From: JBCCXL01 sp039191605
Lineage (GTDB): Bacteria; Acidobacteriota; Thermoanaerobaculia; Multivoradales; JAHZIX01
DNA: 64,000 nucleotides
Assembly (NCBI GenBank): GCA_039191605.1
Contig: JBCCXL010000008.1
Span: 124,001-188,000 of the forward strand
Direction of reading: 5' to 3'
Position 1 is the stretch's first letter. Each line of letters begins with the position of its first letter. The position numbers and the translations under genes are program-made. This document shows positions 16,322 through 24,765 of the stretch, in pieces. A model generated the notes under the pieces. That model was not told the DNA's origin, ran no database searches, and saw nothing but the letters and a program-made list of their open reading frames with translations.

Positions 16322-16981
16322 ATGCAACCGACCGAATTGACGCGTACTTTCTCCGGTGAATCCACCGTCGAGCTGCTCGAGATGATGCGCGGGGGCGATT
16401 CCGACGCCATGGATCGCCTCTTTCTTCGCTATTTACCGATCCTCAAACGCTGGGCCCACGGGCGACTGCCCTCCTACGCCCGGGATCTCGTCGAGACCGA
16501 CGACCTGGTGCAGGAAGCCCTGCTGGGCACCCTCCGCCAGCTGCCGAGCTTTGAGTACCGCTTCAACGGTGCCTTTCACGCCTACATGTGCCGAGGGGTG
16601 AAGAACCGAATTCACGACGAGATCCGCCGCCGTCACCGGGAGCCCCGGGGGCAGTACCTGAGCGAAGAGAAAGCTCCGCCTCTGGTGTCCGAAGCCCTCT
16701 CTCCCCTCGAAGAAGCCATTGGTCGGGATCTCCATGGGCTCTACCAAGAAGCTCTACAGACCCTGCGGCCCATGGACCAAGAGGCGATCGTCGCCCGGCT
16801 AGAGCTCGTGCTGCCCTACGCCGACATCGCCCTCGCCCTAGACAAGCCGTCTCCGGATGCCGCCCGCATGGCGGTCACTCGGGCTATTGCGCGGCTGGTT
16901 CAGGCCATTGAGCGCCTGCAGAAGTCGAGAGTAGGTCTAGGTAGCGTCAACGGTAATGGGGACAAGGTTCCGGAGGCATGA
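16322..16981 (+). CDS. ECF-like sigma factor, copy 1 of a duplicated pair
   Basis: The 219-residue product starts GESTVELLEMMRGGDSDAMD shortly after the N-terminus. It has region 2 (DLVQEALLGTLRQLP, FHAYMCRGVKNRIHDEIRRR) and region 4 (LRPMDQEAIVARLEL, YADIALALDKPSPDAARMAV). It resembles the sigma factors that accompany Ser/Thr kinases in Acidobacteriota. ATG 16322 is chosen over 16169, which lies in the divergent promoter region. Its stop overlaps the start of the next gene (ATGA at 16978-16981). Copy 2 is the C-terminal part of that gene. Confidence 0.85.
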   Translation: MQPTELTRTFSGESTVELLEMMRGGDSDAMDRLFLRYLPILKRWAHGRLPSYARDLVETDDLVQEALLGTLRQLPSFEYRFNGAFHAYMCRGVKNRIHDEIRRRHREPRGQYLSEEKAPPLVSEALSPLEEAIGRDLHGLYQEALQTLRPMDQEAIVARLELVLPYADIALALDKPSPDAARMAVTRAIARLVQAIERLQKSRVGLGSVNGNGDKVPEA

Positions 16982-17823
16982 CGGATTCTCCTGATTGGCC
17001 CGTAGATGATCCGCAGGACGACGATCACGAAGATCTGTCCCCGGAGTTGCTGGCCTTTGCGGCGCGCATCGCGGACGGGGATCCGGTGGATGAGGAGAGG
17101 TGGCTGAGACTCTGTCAACAAGAGAAGAGCTCAACCGCGAAGACTCCATCTGGATCTGTCGGCGAATCGCAAGCCCAAGATGCTGAGTCTTATACCGGTG
17201 AGTCCACGGTTGAGCTACTCGAACTGATGCGCGGCGGTGATTCCGATGCGATGGATCGTCTCGTCCGTCGCTATTTGCCGCTCCTCAAACGCTGGGCCCA
17301 CGGGCGATTGCCCTCCTCTGTCCGAGATTTAGTTGAGGTTGACGACCTAGTGGAGGAAGCCTTGCTGAGGACTCTGCGACAGCTACCAAATTTCGAGGGC
17401 AGATTCAGCAGTGCTTTCGACGCCTACGTGTACCGAGGGGTGAAGAATCGTATTCAGGACGAGATTCGCCGTCGCCACCGGGAGCCTTTGCGCCAACATC
17501 TAAGGGAAGAGACGGTTTCGTCGCTGATAGGGGAAGAGCTATCCCCTCTAAAAGAAGCAATCGGACAGGAGCTGCAAATGCATTATGAAGAAGCCCTGAA
17601 GACCCTTCGGCCAAGGGATCAAGAAGCGATCGTTGCCCGATTAGAGCTAAGGCTGCCCTACGAAGAGATTGCTTCCGCCTTGGGCAAGTCGTCTGCGGAT
17701 GCTGCCAGGATGGTGGTGGTTCGAGCGATGGCGCGGCTGGTTCAGGCCATTCACCGCCTCCAGGGCCCAGTAGAGGGACAGGATGGAGTGGATAGTAGTG
17801 GGAGCAACGAGCCGGAGTCATGA
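16978..17823 (+). CDS. Chimeric sigma factor: kinase-type N-terminal tail plus sigma copy 2
   Basis: The 281-residue product has two parts. Residues 1 to ~60 match the N-terminus of the kinase encoded immediately downstream (both contain DLSPELLAFAARIADGD and DDPQDDDH). Residues ~73-260 match sigma copy 1 (GESTVELLELMRGGDSDAMD and both sigma regions). The gene therefore looks like a fusion left by tandem duplication of a sigma-kinase pair, in which the first kinase was reduced to its N-terminal tail and joined to the second sigma factor. It overlaps both neighbours by four bases. Whether the tail is functional (for example an interaction segment) is unknown. Confidence 0.82.
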   Translation: MTDSPDWPVDDPQDDDHEDLSPELLAFAARIADGDPVDEERWLRLCQQEKSSTAKTPSGSVGESQAQDAESYTGESTVELLELMRGGDSDAMDRLVRRYLPLLKRWAHGRLPSSVRDLVEVDDLVEEALLRTLRQLPNFEGRFSSAFDAYVYRGVKNRIQDEIRRRHREPLRQHLREETVSSLIGEELSPLKEAIGQELQMHYEEALKTLRPRDQEAIVARLELRLPYEEIASALGKSSADAARMVVVRAMARLVQAIHRLQGPVEGQDGVDSSGSNEPES

Positions 17824-20369
17824 CGGATTCCCCTGATCGGCTCGTAGACGATCCGCAGGACGATGATCACGACGACCTGTCGCCGGAGCTGCTGGCCTTT
17901 GCGGCGCGCATCGCGGACGGGGATCTGGTGGATAAGGAGGGGGGGCTGGGGCCCTCTCAGGAGGAGGATAAGGCATCTACTAAAGGTCAGGCCGGCTCTT
18001 CAGAAGCTGAACTTTCCCTCGAAAGCGCGCAATCTCAGGTCGCTCGCATTGCTCTCGCCCATCGCGCCGTTCAGCGTGGAGCCTCGCCGCTGGAAGAGTT
18101 ATCCAAGCCCCGCCTCGAGATTATCGGCACTTGGGGTCCTCATCAGCTTCTAGAGCCCCTCGGCGCTGGAACTTCCGCTCAGGTCTATCGCGCCCGAGAG
18201 CTGCCCCTCGATCGCGAGGTGGCCCTCAAGCTCCTGGCGGTGGGGGAGGGGCCCAAGGCAATGGAAGAGGGCCGACTCCTCGCTCAGCTCGATCATCCTC
18301 ACATCGCCACCGTCTTCGGAACCAACACTCATCCCCTGGAGCTCTTCGACTCCATCGGTTCGAGCATTGATGGCGATACCGATCAAGCTCTAGATCAGAT
18401 CGCTGCTGAGCCCGAAGCTCTCCCCGCTGGTCCCAGAGTCGGCCTCTGGATGGAGCTCATTCGCGGTGAGACCCTCGCCCAGCGAGTCGATCGCCAAGGC
18501 CCTTTTTCGCCCAAAGCCGCCGCGCGCATCGGCGCCGATCTGGCCTCCGCCCTCGCCACCGTCCACGAAGCCGGCCTCGTCCATTGTGACGTCAAAGCCG
18601 CCAACGTCCTGATCGAAGAAGGCACCGATCGGGTCGTTCTCGTCGACTTTGGTATTGGCCGGGCCGTCACGACCGTCGGCCGACCTGCAGGGACCCCTCT
18701 CTACCTCGCTCCTGAAGTGCTCAACGGCCAGCCTCCAGGGCCTCCGGCGGATGTGTATAGCCTAGGGGTACTGGTCTACTTTCTGCTGACGGGACGGCAC
18801 CCGATTGAGGCGGAATCGCTAAGTGATCTTCGAGATCGAATGTCTCGGCAGGGCAACTATCAAGAAGAATTAGTAGCTAGGTTTCCTCTTCAGCTAAGGG
18901 AGGTCGTTAGGCGTTGCTTATTCTTTGACCCAAGCTCGAGGCCAGATGCGGAGGTCTCAGCCGAAGGTTTAAGAAGTTATGGTGATAGATCCCGTCTGTC
19001 GTTGTTCCATCGTTGTTTAATAAGTTTTTCGCTGATTCTTGCCGGGCTGGTTGTTTGGGTGCTAGATGTCACATGGAGGATAGAAAAGGCAGCTGGAGAC
19101 TACTATGGCACTACTGATGTACAGGTTGATTTTACGATTGACAGAATTGAGTCGGAGTTAGAGCGATGGCCATACATTCCGAGTGCCTGGTCTACTCTCG
19201 CTGATCTGCATAGCTCCGTTGGGAATGCTGCAGAGGCGCTTGAGGCGTCAGCGACTGCGAAGCACATTAAGTGGTTTACTACCTCTTCTGAGGTTCCTAT
19301 CTATATTGACTATCAATATCATTTGCAGCGAGGTGATTTTGGTAAGGCCCTAGATGCTCTCGAGAAAGGTGCAGCTGTCAATCTTGAATCTGATTGGGTT
19401 CTTAGGAATCTAGCTATGGCCTATCTTGTGGAGGGGAACCTTGAGGCTGCTCTTAGCTCTTCCTCTCGAGCGCTGGAGAATGGAAGGGATGATGTAGTAA
19501 CGCAAGGAGTTCATGGACTAATCTTGTCATACTCGGATCCAAAGGGTGCGCTAGATCATCTACAGATGGCAAATGAAGAATTGCGGGCCTACGGTAAGGA
19601 AGATGAAGACTTGACTTACCTTGAGTGGCCTCGGGGGGTAGCTAACTTTCGCCTAGGAAGACTGCAGGAAGCGATTATCTCATTTAGAAAGATGAAGGAA
19701 GATCCTCAGTTTTCAAGTAAGGGATCTTTCTTGTTGGCTCAAGCTCTATATGCGTATGATCAACACGATGCTGCTGTATTCGAACTGAGCAATGAGCAGC
19801 GATCGGACCTTCGCAAGGAGCGTATTGGTGCTCGCCTCAGGAAACTGCAATTCCTCTACTTTGAGCCTGTCGCAGGTGGGAGGAATGCGTTGGTTGAAGC
19901 AGAGTTATTGGAGGCACTTAGGGAAGCGGCTCATCTACCGATTTTTGCTCGGCGCGTGCGAAGTATTGCTATGTCTTACACGCGGCTAGATAGTTATGAT
20001 CGTGCTGTTGAAATAAGAGATCTGATGGTTAGTATTTGGGGGGATTGTAGCTACGAAGACGCGATTTCGGCTACTGATGAAAACATTCCCCCATTAGTGG
20101 CAACTATGATTTGCCAAATCGATGCTGAACTTGCTCTTGCGGCAGGCGATGTGGATGCTGCCCGTTATTCCCTCGAGATAGCATCGTTGTATGGTTTTGA
20201 GGGTGTACTCTTAAGTTTTACTAAAGCTGATCTTTGGAGGTCGGATGGTGATTCTTTCCTGTTGGAAGGTGAAGAGGTCAATATTGCCGAGGGTTGTGCG
20301 AGTTATATTCAGGACGAGCCCTTGTCAGTCCTGTTGGGCTTTGGCGTGTCAGGTTATAGTTGTTATTGA
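17820..20369 (+). CDS. Membrane Ser/Thr protein kinase with TPR-like C-terminus
   Basis: The 849-residue product has an N-terminal tail shared with the chimeric sigma factor and a Hanks-type kinase domain at ~105-370. The glycine loop is LGAGTSAQVYRA, the ATP lysine is K137 (VALK), the catalytic loop is H255-C-D257-VKAAN (Cys replaces the usual Arg), and the metal site is D276-FGIG, with an APE motif. One transmembrane helix follows (FSLILAGLVVWVLDV, ~400-420), then TPR-like repeats. The missing HRD arginine is typical of kinases not activated by loop phosphorylation. Base composition changes sharply at about 18.8 kb: the 5' third is GC-rich, the rest is AT-rich with TTA/GTT/AGA codons. Confidence 0.88.
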   Translation: MTDSPDRLVDDPQDDDHDDLSPELLAFAARIADGDLVDKEGGLGPSQEEDKASTKGQAGSSEAELSLESAQSQVARIALAHRAVQRGASPLEELSKPRLEIIGTWGPHQLLEPLGAGTSAQVYRARELPLDREVALKLLAVGEGPKAMEEGRLLAQLDHPHIATVFGTNTHPLELFDSIGSSIDGDTDQALDQIAAEPEALPAGPRVGLWMELIRGETLAQRVDRQGPFSPKAAARIGADLASALATVHEAGLVHCDVKAANVLIEEGTDRVVLVDFGIGRAVTTVGRPAGTPLYLAPEVLNGQPPGPPADVYSLGVLVYFLLTGRHPIEAESLSDLRDRMSRQGNYQEELVARFPLQLREVVRRCLFFDPSSRPDAEVSAEGLRSYGDRSRLSLFHRCLISFSLILAGLVVWVLDVTWRIEKAAGDYYGTTDVQVDFTIDRIESELERWPYIPSAWSTLADLHSSVGNAAEALEASATAKHIKWFTTSSEVPIYIDYQYHLQRGDFGKALDALEKGAAVNLESDWVLRNLAMAYLVEGNLEAALSSSSRALENGRDDVVTQGVHGLILSYSDPKGALDHLQMANEELRAYGKEDEDLTYLEWPRGVANFRLGRLQEAIISFRKMKEDPQFSSKGSFLLAQALYAYDQHDAAVFELSNEQRSDLRKERIGARLRKLQFLYFEPVAGGRNALVEAELLEALREAAHLPIFARRVRSIAMSYTRLDSYDRAVEIRDLMVSIWGDCSYEDAISATDENIPPLVATMICQIDAELALAAGDVDAARYSLEIASLYGFEGVLLSFTKADLWRSDGDSFLLEGEEVNIAEGCASYIQDEPLSVLLGFGVSGYSCY

Positions 20370-20550
20370 AGTGTAATATATTTTTAAAATTAAATTAATG
20401 ACAAAATTCCTCCTGTGAGGTTAATACCGATAGCACTGTGTTGAGTGATTGAGGATTTTCTGGGGAAGTTTGGAGTGCACGTCGGTCTAATTGTGTTGAG
20501 CTGGACATGTGTCTAGCCCGCTGATCACTATAGCTTCTAACTTCGAACTT

Positions 20551-20576
20551 CTTCCCTCGGTGCATGTCGAGGGAAG
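20551..20576 (+). promoter_or_regulatory. Hairpin in the leader of the 20603 gene
   Basis: CTTCCCTCG (20551-20559) and CGAGGGAAG (20568-20576) form a perfect 9-bp stem with an 8-base loop. It ends 26 bases before the ATG and just before the AAAGGAAGA ribosome binding site. It could act as an attenuator or stabilise the mRNA. Confidence 0.6.
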
Positions 20577-20602
20577 GGAAGCAGTCTTGAAAGGAAGACG
20601 TC

Positions 20603-21427
20603 ATGAGTAAAGCTTTTTGGTGTGCGTTAGGTGCAGCTGTTTGTGATAAAAAATTTTGTGAAAAATTGCTTGGGCTCCGGAGGGGTACCAGGCAAAAGCC
20701 TCCAACTAGTCCAAGCGTTCTCGTTAAGCTTAGGGGGGAGGTTAATGATATAATTGCACCCCATATCGATAGGCGATCACTGGTTACGTTTAACCGCTGC
20801 CTGTGGGTGAGTGTGCAAGGGGAGGAAGCTTTTGGGGAAGATGGCATTATTCCTAGGCTTAGGAGGGCTATTATTGATGCCCTCCCTTCAGGATCTACGG
20901 CTCCAGATCCAAAAGATGTTCTGGCGGAACGTGATTTCCAGGTCTTGATTGGCTATCTTTGTGTAGATCTTAAGATGCTGGATACGCTCGATACGCGAGT
21001 TGTGGCTGGGAAGCCGCTCGCGAAGTATGTTGATAGTATTATTGATGTTTCTTTAGATGATCTGGGTTTTGAAGAGCAGATAAAGGGTGTCGTTACCAAT
21101 AATGTCGTGGATGACCTTGTTAAGCTTGTAGATATTAATCTTTGGAGGATTATTGATCTAACCTCCCCTACACAATCTCTGAAGGGTTGTGAGTCTTCTA
21201 CTGCCTTGTCGGCAGATGATTACAAGGTTGCTACCGAACAAGATGTGCAAAGTATTGTCTTCTCTGCGATAACTGTGAATGATGCTTTAAGGTCGCTCCC
21301 CGAGCAGGTAATTGCGCTAGATAGAAGTTCTGGGCTCTCAGAAGAGGGAATCAAGGAGCTTCTTCGTTCACCAAGAGTTAGCTTGGATGAGATCGAAGCA
21401 AGGTATACGAGCTTTGAAGATCTCTAA
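20603..21427 (+). CDS. Hypothetical protein with FW..LG..D leader-like N-terminus (AT-rich copy)
   Basis: The 274-residue product is not assigned to a family. It starts MSKAFWCALGAAVCDKKFCE, which aligns with MAHPFWTVLGRACAQDAYRR of the gene at 21631. Both then carry a second similar segment (FQVLIGYLCVD here, WQVIGLSIVD there) and the pattern LWRIIDL/GWRIIDP. The FWxxLGxAxxDxxFxxxL pattern resembles leader regions of Franean1_4349-like RiPP precursors, a weak resemblance. AAAGGAAGA precedes the ATG. The gene is AT-rich like the 3' part of the kinase gene. It lies 233 bp after the kinase and may belong to the same system. Confidence 0.7.
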   Translation: MSKAFWCALGAAVCDKKFCEKLLGLRRGTRQKPPTSPSVLVKLRGEVNDIIAPHIDRRSLVTFNRCLWVSVQGEEAFGEDGIIPRLRRAIIDALPSGSTAPDPKDVLAERDFQVLIGYLCVDLKMLDTLDTRVVAGKPLAKYVDSIIDVSLDDLGFEEQIKGVVTNNVVDDLVKLVDINLWRIIDLTSPTQSLKGCESSTALSADDYKVATEQDVQSIVFSAITVNDALRSLPEQVIALDRSSGLSEEGIKELLRSPRVSLDEIEARYTSFEDL

Positions 21428-21499
21428 CCAGGATAGAAATAACTGGCTGGCGAGTAATAGCTAGAACTAGAAAAGTCGTGACTCCTTAGGAATTTCTCC

Positions 21500-21600
21500 T
21501 CCCCGTTCGTCTCCCCCTCTGAGCGCGCTCCAACGCGCCCCGCCGGCTAGCCCGAAGCAACCCGGCAGGGGGAGACCGAACACTCTCTCCGGCAAAGTAA
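21500..21600 (+). promoter_or_regulatory. Highly structured leader before the 21631 gene
   Basis: GTTCGTCTCCCCCT near 21501 can pair with AGGGGGAGACCGAAC near 21567-21581, closing a long stem around GC-rich internal elements. A second hairpin (TCTCCGG/CCGGAGA) follows at about 21586-21608, before the AAGGAGA ribosome binding site. I could not match it to a known riboswitch class. Confidence 0.5.
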
Positions 21601-21630
21601 CCGGAGACCCTGGATTGAAGGAGATTTCTC

Positions 21631-22344
21631 ATGGCACATCCCTTTTGGACCGTTCTTGGCCGCGCCTGTGCTCAGGATGCTTACCGTCGCTCGCTGCGTG
21701 AAAACGCGGCTCCAAAGGCAGCGGATATGGTGGACGCGAGCGCTTTGCACGGATTCTTGGCTGACCCTGGGATGGAGGGTCCGGAGCCTCGGGAGGGGTA
21801 TCCGATGACTCGATACGAAGTGATGGAGCTCAACGCGGTGCTGCTGGCGCCGCTGGGCTCTGTCGGTGAAACCGACGCAATTTCGGTGGGGGATCAGGGA
21901 GGCCCGATGACGGTGATCTCGGCGCGAGTCGAGGAGCTGTGGGGCGGTACCCCCGAGAACCCCGCGGTGTGGCAGGTCATCGGCCTTTCGATCGTCGATC
22001 GGCCCTTCCGGGACGCGCTGCAGAGCGCGGCGGTGACTCGAGACAAGGAAGCCTTCCAGACCATCCTCAGCCAGCCCCCGGGCTTCGCGCTGAGTGAGGA
22101 CGACCGAGGCTTGCTTCTCGAGCTGCTGCAGGACGAGTCGGTGCGGAACGCCATCGCTAGGGTCGAGCACGCTGGCTGGCGGATCATCGATCCTCCGGCG
22201 GCCTGCAGCACCGGCGGCAGCTGCACCAGTCTCTATGTTCACGATCGAGTGGCGGACGATCCCGGCGCGCTTTCGGTAGGAGGGGCGCTGATCGCCTCCG
22301 CCAAGAGTAGCGGTAGCTCTCGCTGCGAGGTGACGGTTCATTGA
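21631..22344 (+). CDS. Hypothetical protein with FW..LG..D leader-like N-terminus (GC-rich copy)
   Basis: The 237-residue product is a paralogue of the 20603 product but with normal GC-rich codon use. Two leader-like segments are visible: FWTVLGRACAQDAYRRSL (residues 5-22) and WQVIGLSIVDRPFRDAL near residue 117. The second is followed by GFALSEDDRGLLLELLQD, a layout typical of Nif11/Franean1_4349-like leader domains. The C-terminal ~45 residues contain CSTGGSC and a lone Cys near the end (SRCEVTVH). AAGGAGA precedes the ATG and a perfect hairpin follows the stop. No modifying enzyme is nearby, so a RiPP role is only a possibility. Confidence 0.7.
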   Translation: MAHPFWTVLGRACAQDAYRRSLRENAAPKAADMVDASALHGFLADPGMEGPEPREGYPMTRYEVMELNAVLLAPLGSVGETDAISVGDQGGPMTVISARVEELWGGTPENPAVWQVIGLSIVDRPFRDALQSAAVTRDKEAFQTILSQPPGFALSEDDRGLLLELLQDESVRNAIARVEHAGWRIIDPPAACSTGGSCTSLYVHDRVADDPGALSVGGALIASAKSSGSSRCEVTVH

Positions 22345-22350
22345 GGTCCT

Positions 22351-22389
22351 GGTGGCTGCCGAGGGGCGTGAGCCCCGGAGGCAGCCACC
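22351..22389 (+). terminator. Hairpin after the 21631 gene
   Basis: GGTGGCTGCC (22351-22360) pairs perfectly with GGCAGCCACC (22380-22389), with an inner GGGGC/GCCCC stem. No T-tract follows, but a second terminator-like hairpin lies 40 bp further on. Confidence 0.7.
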
Positions 22390-22427
22390 ATCGACCAACT
22401 TCGTTCACCAATTGACCCATCCTTGAT

Positions 22428-22475
22428 GCCCCCCACCTTTTACTGCGGCCGCGGTAGAGGCGGGGGGCTTCTTCA
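22428..22475 (+). terminator. Intrinsic terminator-like hairpin
   Basis: GCCCCCCACC pairs with GGCGGGGGGC (one mismatch) and is followed by TTCTTCATT. It closes the transcript of the island genes. Confidence 0.65.
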
Positions 22476-22703
22476 TTGGGGCGCGAAGGGCTCAGTTGTG
22501 GGGCTTTGGGCGGGAGTGGTAGTCTGCGACAAGTATCGTCAGGATCAGAGTTTTTCTCGCCATCCGTCCGCTACTTCTTGCTTCATCGATAGCGCGACCT
22601 CTACGTCGAATTTTCGACCAGTGGTCGCCTTGGTAGCTGCACCCGAGATGCCTATACCGGGCGTTGCGGTGACCATTGGGTCTTCCTCTTCGCCCCCATC
22701 ACC

Positions 22704-24737
22704 ATGAGCCATTCGTCTTCCCAGTCTCCGTCTCCCTTCGATTTACCGAAGGCTAGCTCCGCCGAAGAGCAGAGTGTTGATGCTCTCGCGGAGGAGCGCA
22801 GCGAGCGCGCGAAGGGGAATCCCTGGAAGCGCCTGGTGCGGCGGGTGTCGATTCTGGCGCTTGATGGTGGTCTGGCGGCGGTGTCGCTGTGGGCGGCGTA
22901 TCTGCTGCGCTTCGAGGGGGAAGTGCCGGAGCGCTGGACTCGGGATCTGCCGGTTCTCTTTACCCTGCTGATCGCCTGCCGGCTGGGGTCGAACGTCTTC
23001 TTCGGCCTCCACCGCTGGTCTTTCCTCTTCTCCAGTCTGCCGGATGGCGCGCGGGTGGCTTTGGCCGGGGGCGCTGGTTCGTTTCTGTTCATGTCGGCGT
23101 TTTACTTCCTGCGCCTCGATGGCCCGCCCCGTTCGGTGGTGGTGCTGGAGCTGCTGCTGAGCACGGCGGCGATGGCCAGCCTGCGATTTTTACCGAGACT
23201 GGCGTGGATGTATCGCGCCGATCGCGCTCGAGCACGGCGCTCGGATTCGGTGCGGATTTTGATCGTCGGCGCCGGAGCGGCGGGGGAGATGCTGCTGCGG
23301 GATCTGCTGCGCTCCGACGAGCACGCCTACCGCATTGCCGGCTTCGTGGATGACGACACCATCAAGCACGGCACCATCGTTGGGGGCCAGCCGGTGCTGG
23401 GAGCCATCGACGACCTGCCGAAGCTGGTGCCCAAGCACAACATCGGCAAGGTGCTGCTCGCTATCCCTCGCCTGCCGGCGAAGCGCATTCGAGAGATCCT
23501 CTCGCTCTGTGCCGACCTCAAGATTCGGTTCAAGATTCTCCCGGTCTCCTTCGTCTACCTCCAGGAGCAGGGGGCCTCCGCCCGGCTGCAGGATCTTTCG
23601 CCGGAAGACCTCCTGCCCCGAGACCAGGTGCTCTTCACCGGCGGCGGCCACGCCGCCATCGCCGGCCGCACGGCGCTGGTGACCGGCGCCGCGGGCTCCA
23701 TCGGCGGCGAGATCTGCGAGCAGCTGCTGTCCGCCGGCCTTGTCCGGCTGGTGATGGTGGATATGAACGAGAACGGGCTCTATGTGCTGAAGCGTCGCTT
23801 CCAGCGCGCCCACCCGGAGGCGGAAGTGATTCCGGAAGTGGGGGACGTGCGGGAGCAGCGGCGAATCCAGAGCCTGTTTGAGACCTATCGTCCGGAGGAT
23901 GTGTTCCACGCCGCGGCCCACAAGCACGTGCCGCTGATGGAGTCTGCTCCGGGGGAGGCGGTGAAGAACAATATCCGAGGCACGATGCACGTGGCAGAGG
24001 CGGCGGACGCTGCCGGCGCGGATCGCTTCGTCTTTATCTCCACCGACAAGGCGGTGCGGCCCACCAGCGTGATGGGCACCACGAAGCGGGTCGGGGAGAT
24101 GGTGGTGCGAGACCTGGCCCGTCGTTCGTCCACCCATTTCTGCGCCGTGCGCTTCGGCAACGTGCTGGATTCCGCTGGCTCGGTGGTTCCCCTCTTCCGC
24201 GAGCAGATCGCTGACGGCGGTCCGGTGACGGTGACTCACCCGGACGTGCGCCGCTTCTTCATGACCATCTCCGAGGCGGTGGGTCTAGTGCTCCAGGCGG
24301 CCTATGGAGAGTACGGCGAGCTGTGCGTGCTGGAGATGGGGGAGCAGATCAAGATCCTCGACCTCGCCCGCCACATGATCACCATGACCGGTCAGGCGCC
24401 GGACGTCGACATTCCTATCGAGATCGTCGGGCTGCGGCCGGGGGAGAAGCTCTACGAGGAGCTGCTGACGGAAGAGGAAGATCAAACCCATCGCATCGAT
24501 CGGAAGATCTTCGTCGCCGACAGCCCGCCGCCGCCCACGGATTTGAAGGATCGACTGGCTCCTCTCTTCGCCGCCGCCGATGCGGAGGATGCGGAGGGCG
24601 TGCTGCAGCATTTGCGGCAGCTGGTACCGACCTACGAGGCGCCCAAGCATTCTGCTGACGGAGAGATCTCGCCGGCTGCGGAGGAGATCCGCAGCGGTCG
24701 GCCCACTCGCTCGGTGGCCCAGGCGGTCGTCGGCTGA
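22704..24737 (+). CDS. Membrane nucleotide-sugar 4,6-dehydratase (CapD/PglF/FlaA1 family)
   Basis: The 677-residue product has four N-terminal transmembrane helices (residues ~48-170) and a CoA-binding-like Rossmann region (RILIVGAGAAGEMLL). The catalytic SDR domain follows, with TALVTGAAGSIGGEICEQLL (NAD-binding GxxGxxG, ~320) and FISTDKAVRPTSVMGTTKR; the S-x-M-x-x-x-K active site is typical of this family. It converts UDP-GlcNAc or a similar sugar to the 4-keto-6-deoxy intermediate used by the DegT aminotransferase at 14 kb. The N-terminal ~45 residues are polar. It converges with the membrane-protein operon downstream with only 28 bp between stops. Confidence 0.92.
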   Translation: MSHSSSQSPSPFDLPKASSAEEQSVDALAEERSERAKGNPWKRLVRRVSILALDGGLAAVSLWAAYLLRFEGEVPERWTRDLPVLFTLLIACRLGSNVFFGLHRWSFLFSSLPDGARVALAGGAGSFLFMSAFYFLRLDGPPRSVVVLELLLSTAAMASLRFLPRLAWMYRADRARARRSDSVRILIVGAGAAGEMLLRDLLRSDEHAYRIAGFVDDDTIKHGTIVGGQPVLGAIDDLPKLVPKHNIGKVLLAIPRLPAKRIREILSLCADLKIRFKILPVSFVYLQEQGASARLQDLSPEDLLPRDQVLFTGGGHAAIAGRTALVTGAAGSIGGEICEQLLSAGLVRLVMVDMNENGLYVLKRRFQRAHPEAEVIPEVGDVREQRRIQSLFETYRPEDVFHAAAHKHVPLMESAPGEAVKNNIRGTMHVAEAADAAGADRFVFISTDKAVRPTSVMGTTKRVGEMVVRDLARRSSTHFCAVRFGNVLDSAGSVVPLFREQIADGGPVTVTHPDVRRFFMTISEAVGLVLQAAYGEYGELCVLEMGEQIKILDLARHMITMTGQAPDVDIPIEIVGLRPGEKLYEELLTEEEDQTHRIDRKIFVADSPPPPTDLKDRLAPLFAAADAEDAEGVLQHLRQLVPTYEAPKHSADGEISPAAEEIRSGRPTRSVAQAVVG

Positions 24738-24765
24738 TCGATTCTCGTCCTCCGCAGCAGGAGGG

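Larger units (their letters stand above)
22345..22703. other. Intergenic region with two hairpins
   Basis: This 359-bp gap holds the two terminator-like hairpins listed and, from about 22520, a less GC-rich stretch that probably carries the promoter of the dehydratase gene. I see no clear -35/-10 pair and no ribosome binding site before the ATG at 22704. Confidence 0.4.

Noticed and set aside
21490..21630. Known riboswitch before the 21631 gene
   Set aside because: The leader is structured, but I could not match it to the conserved blocks of glycine, cobalamin, c-di-GMP, fluoride, SAM or SAH riboswitches.
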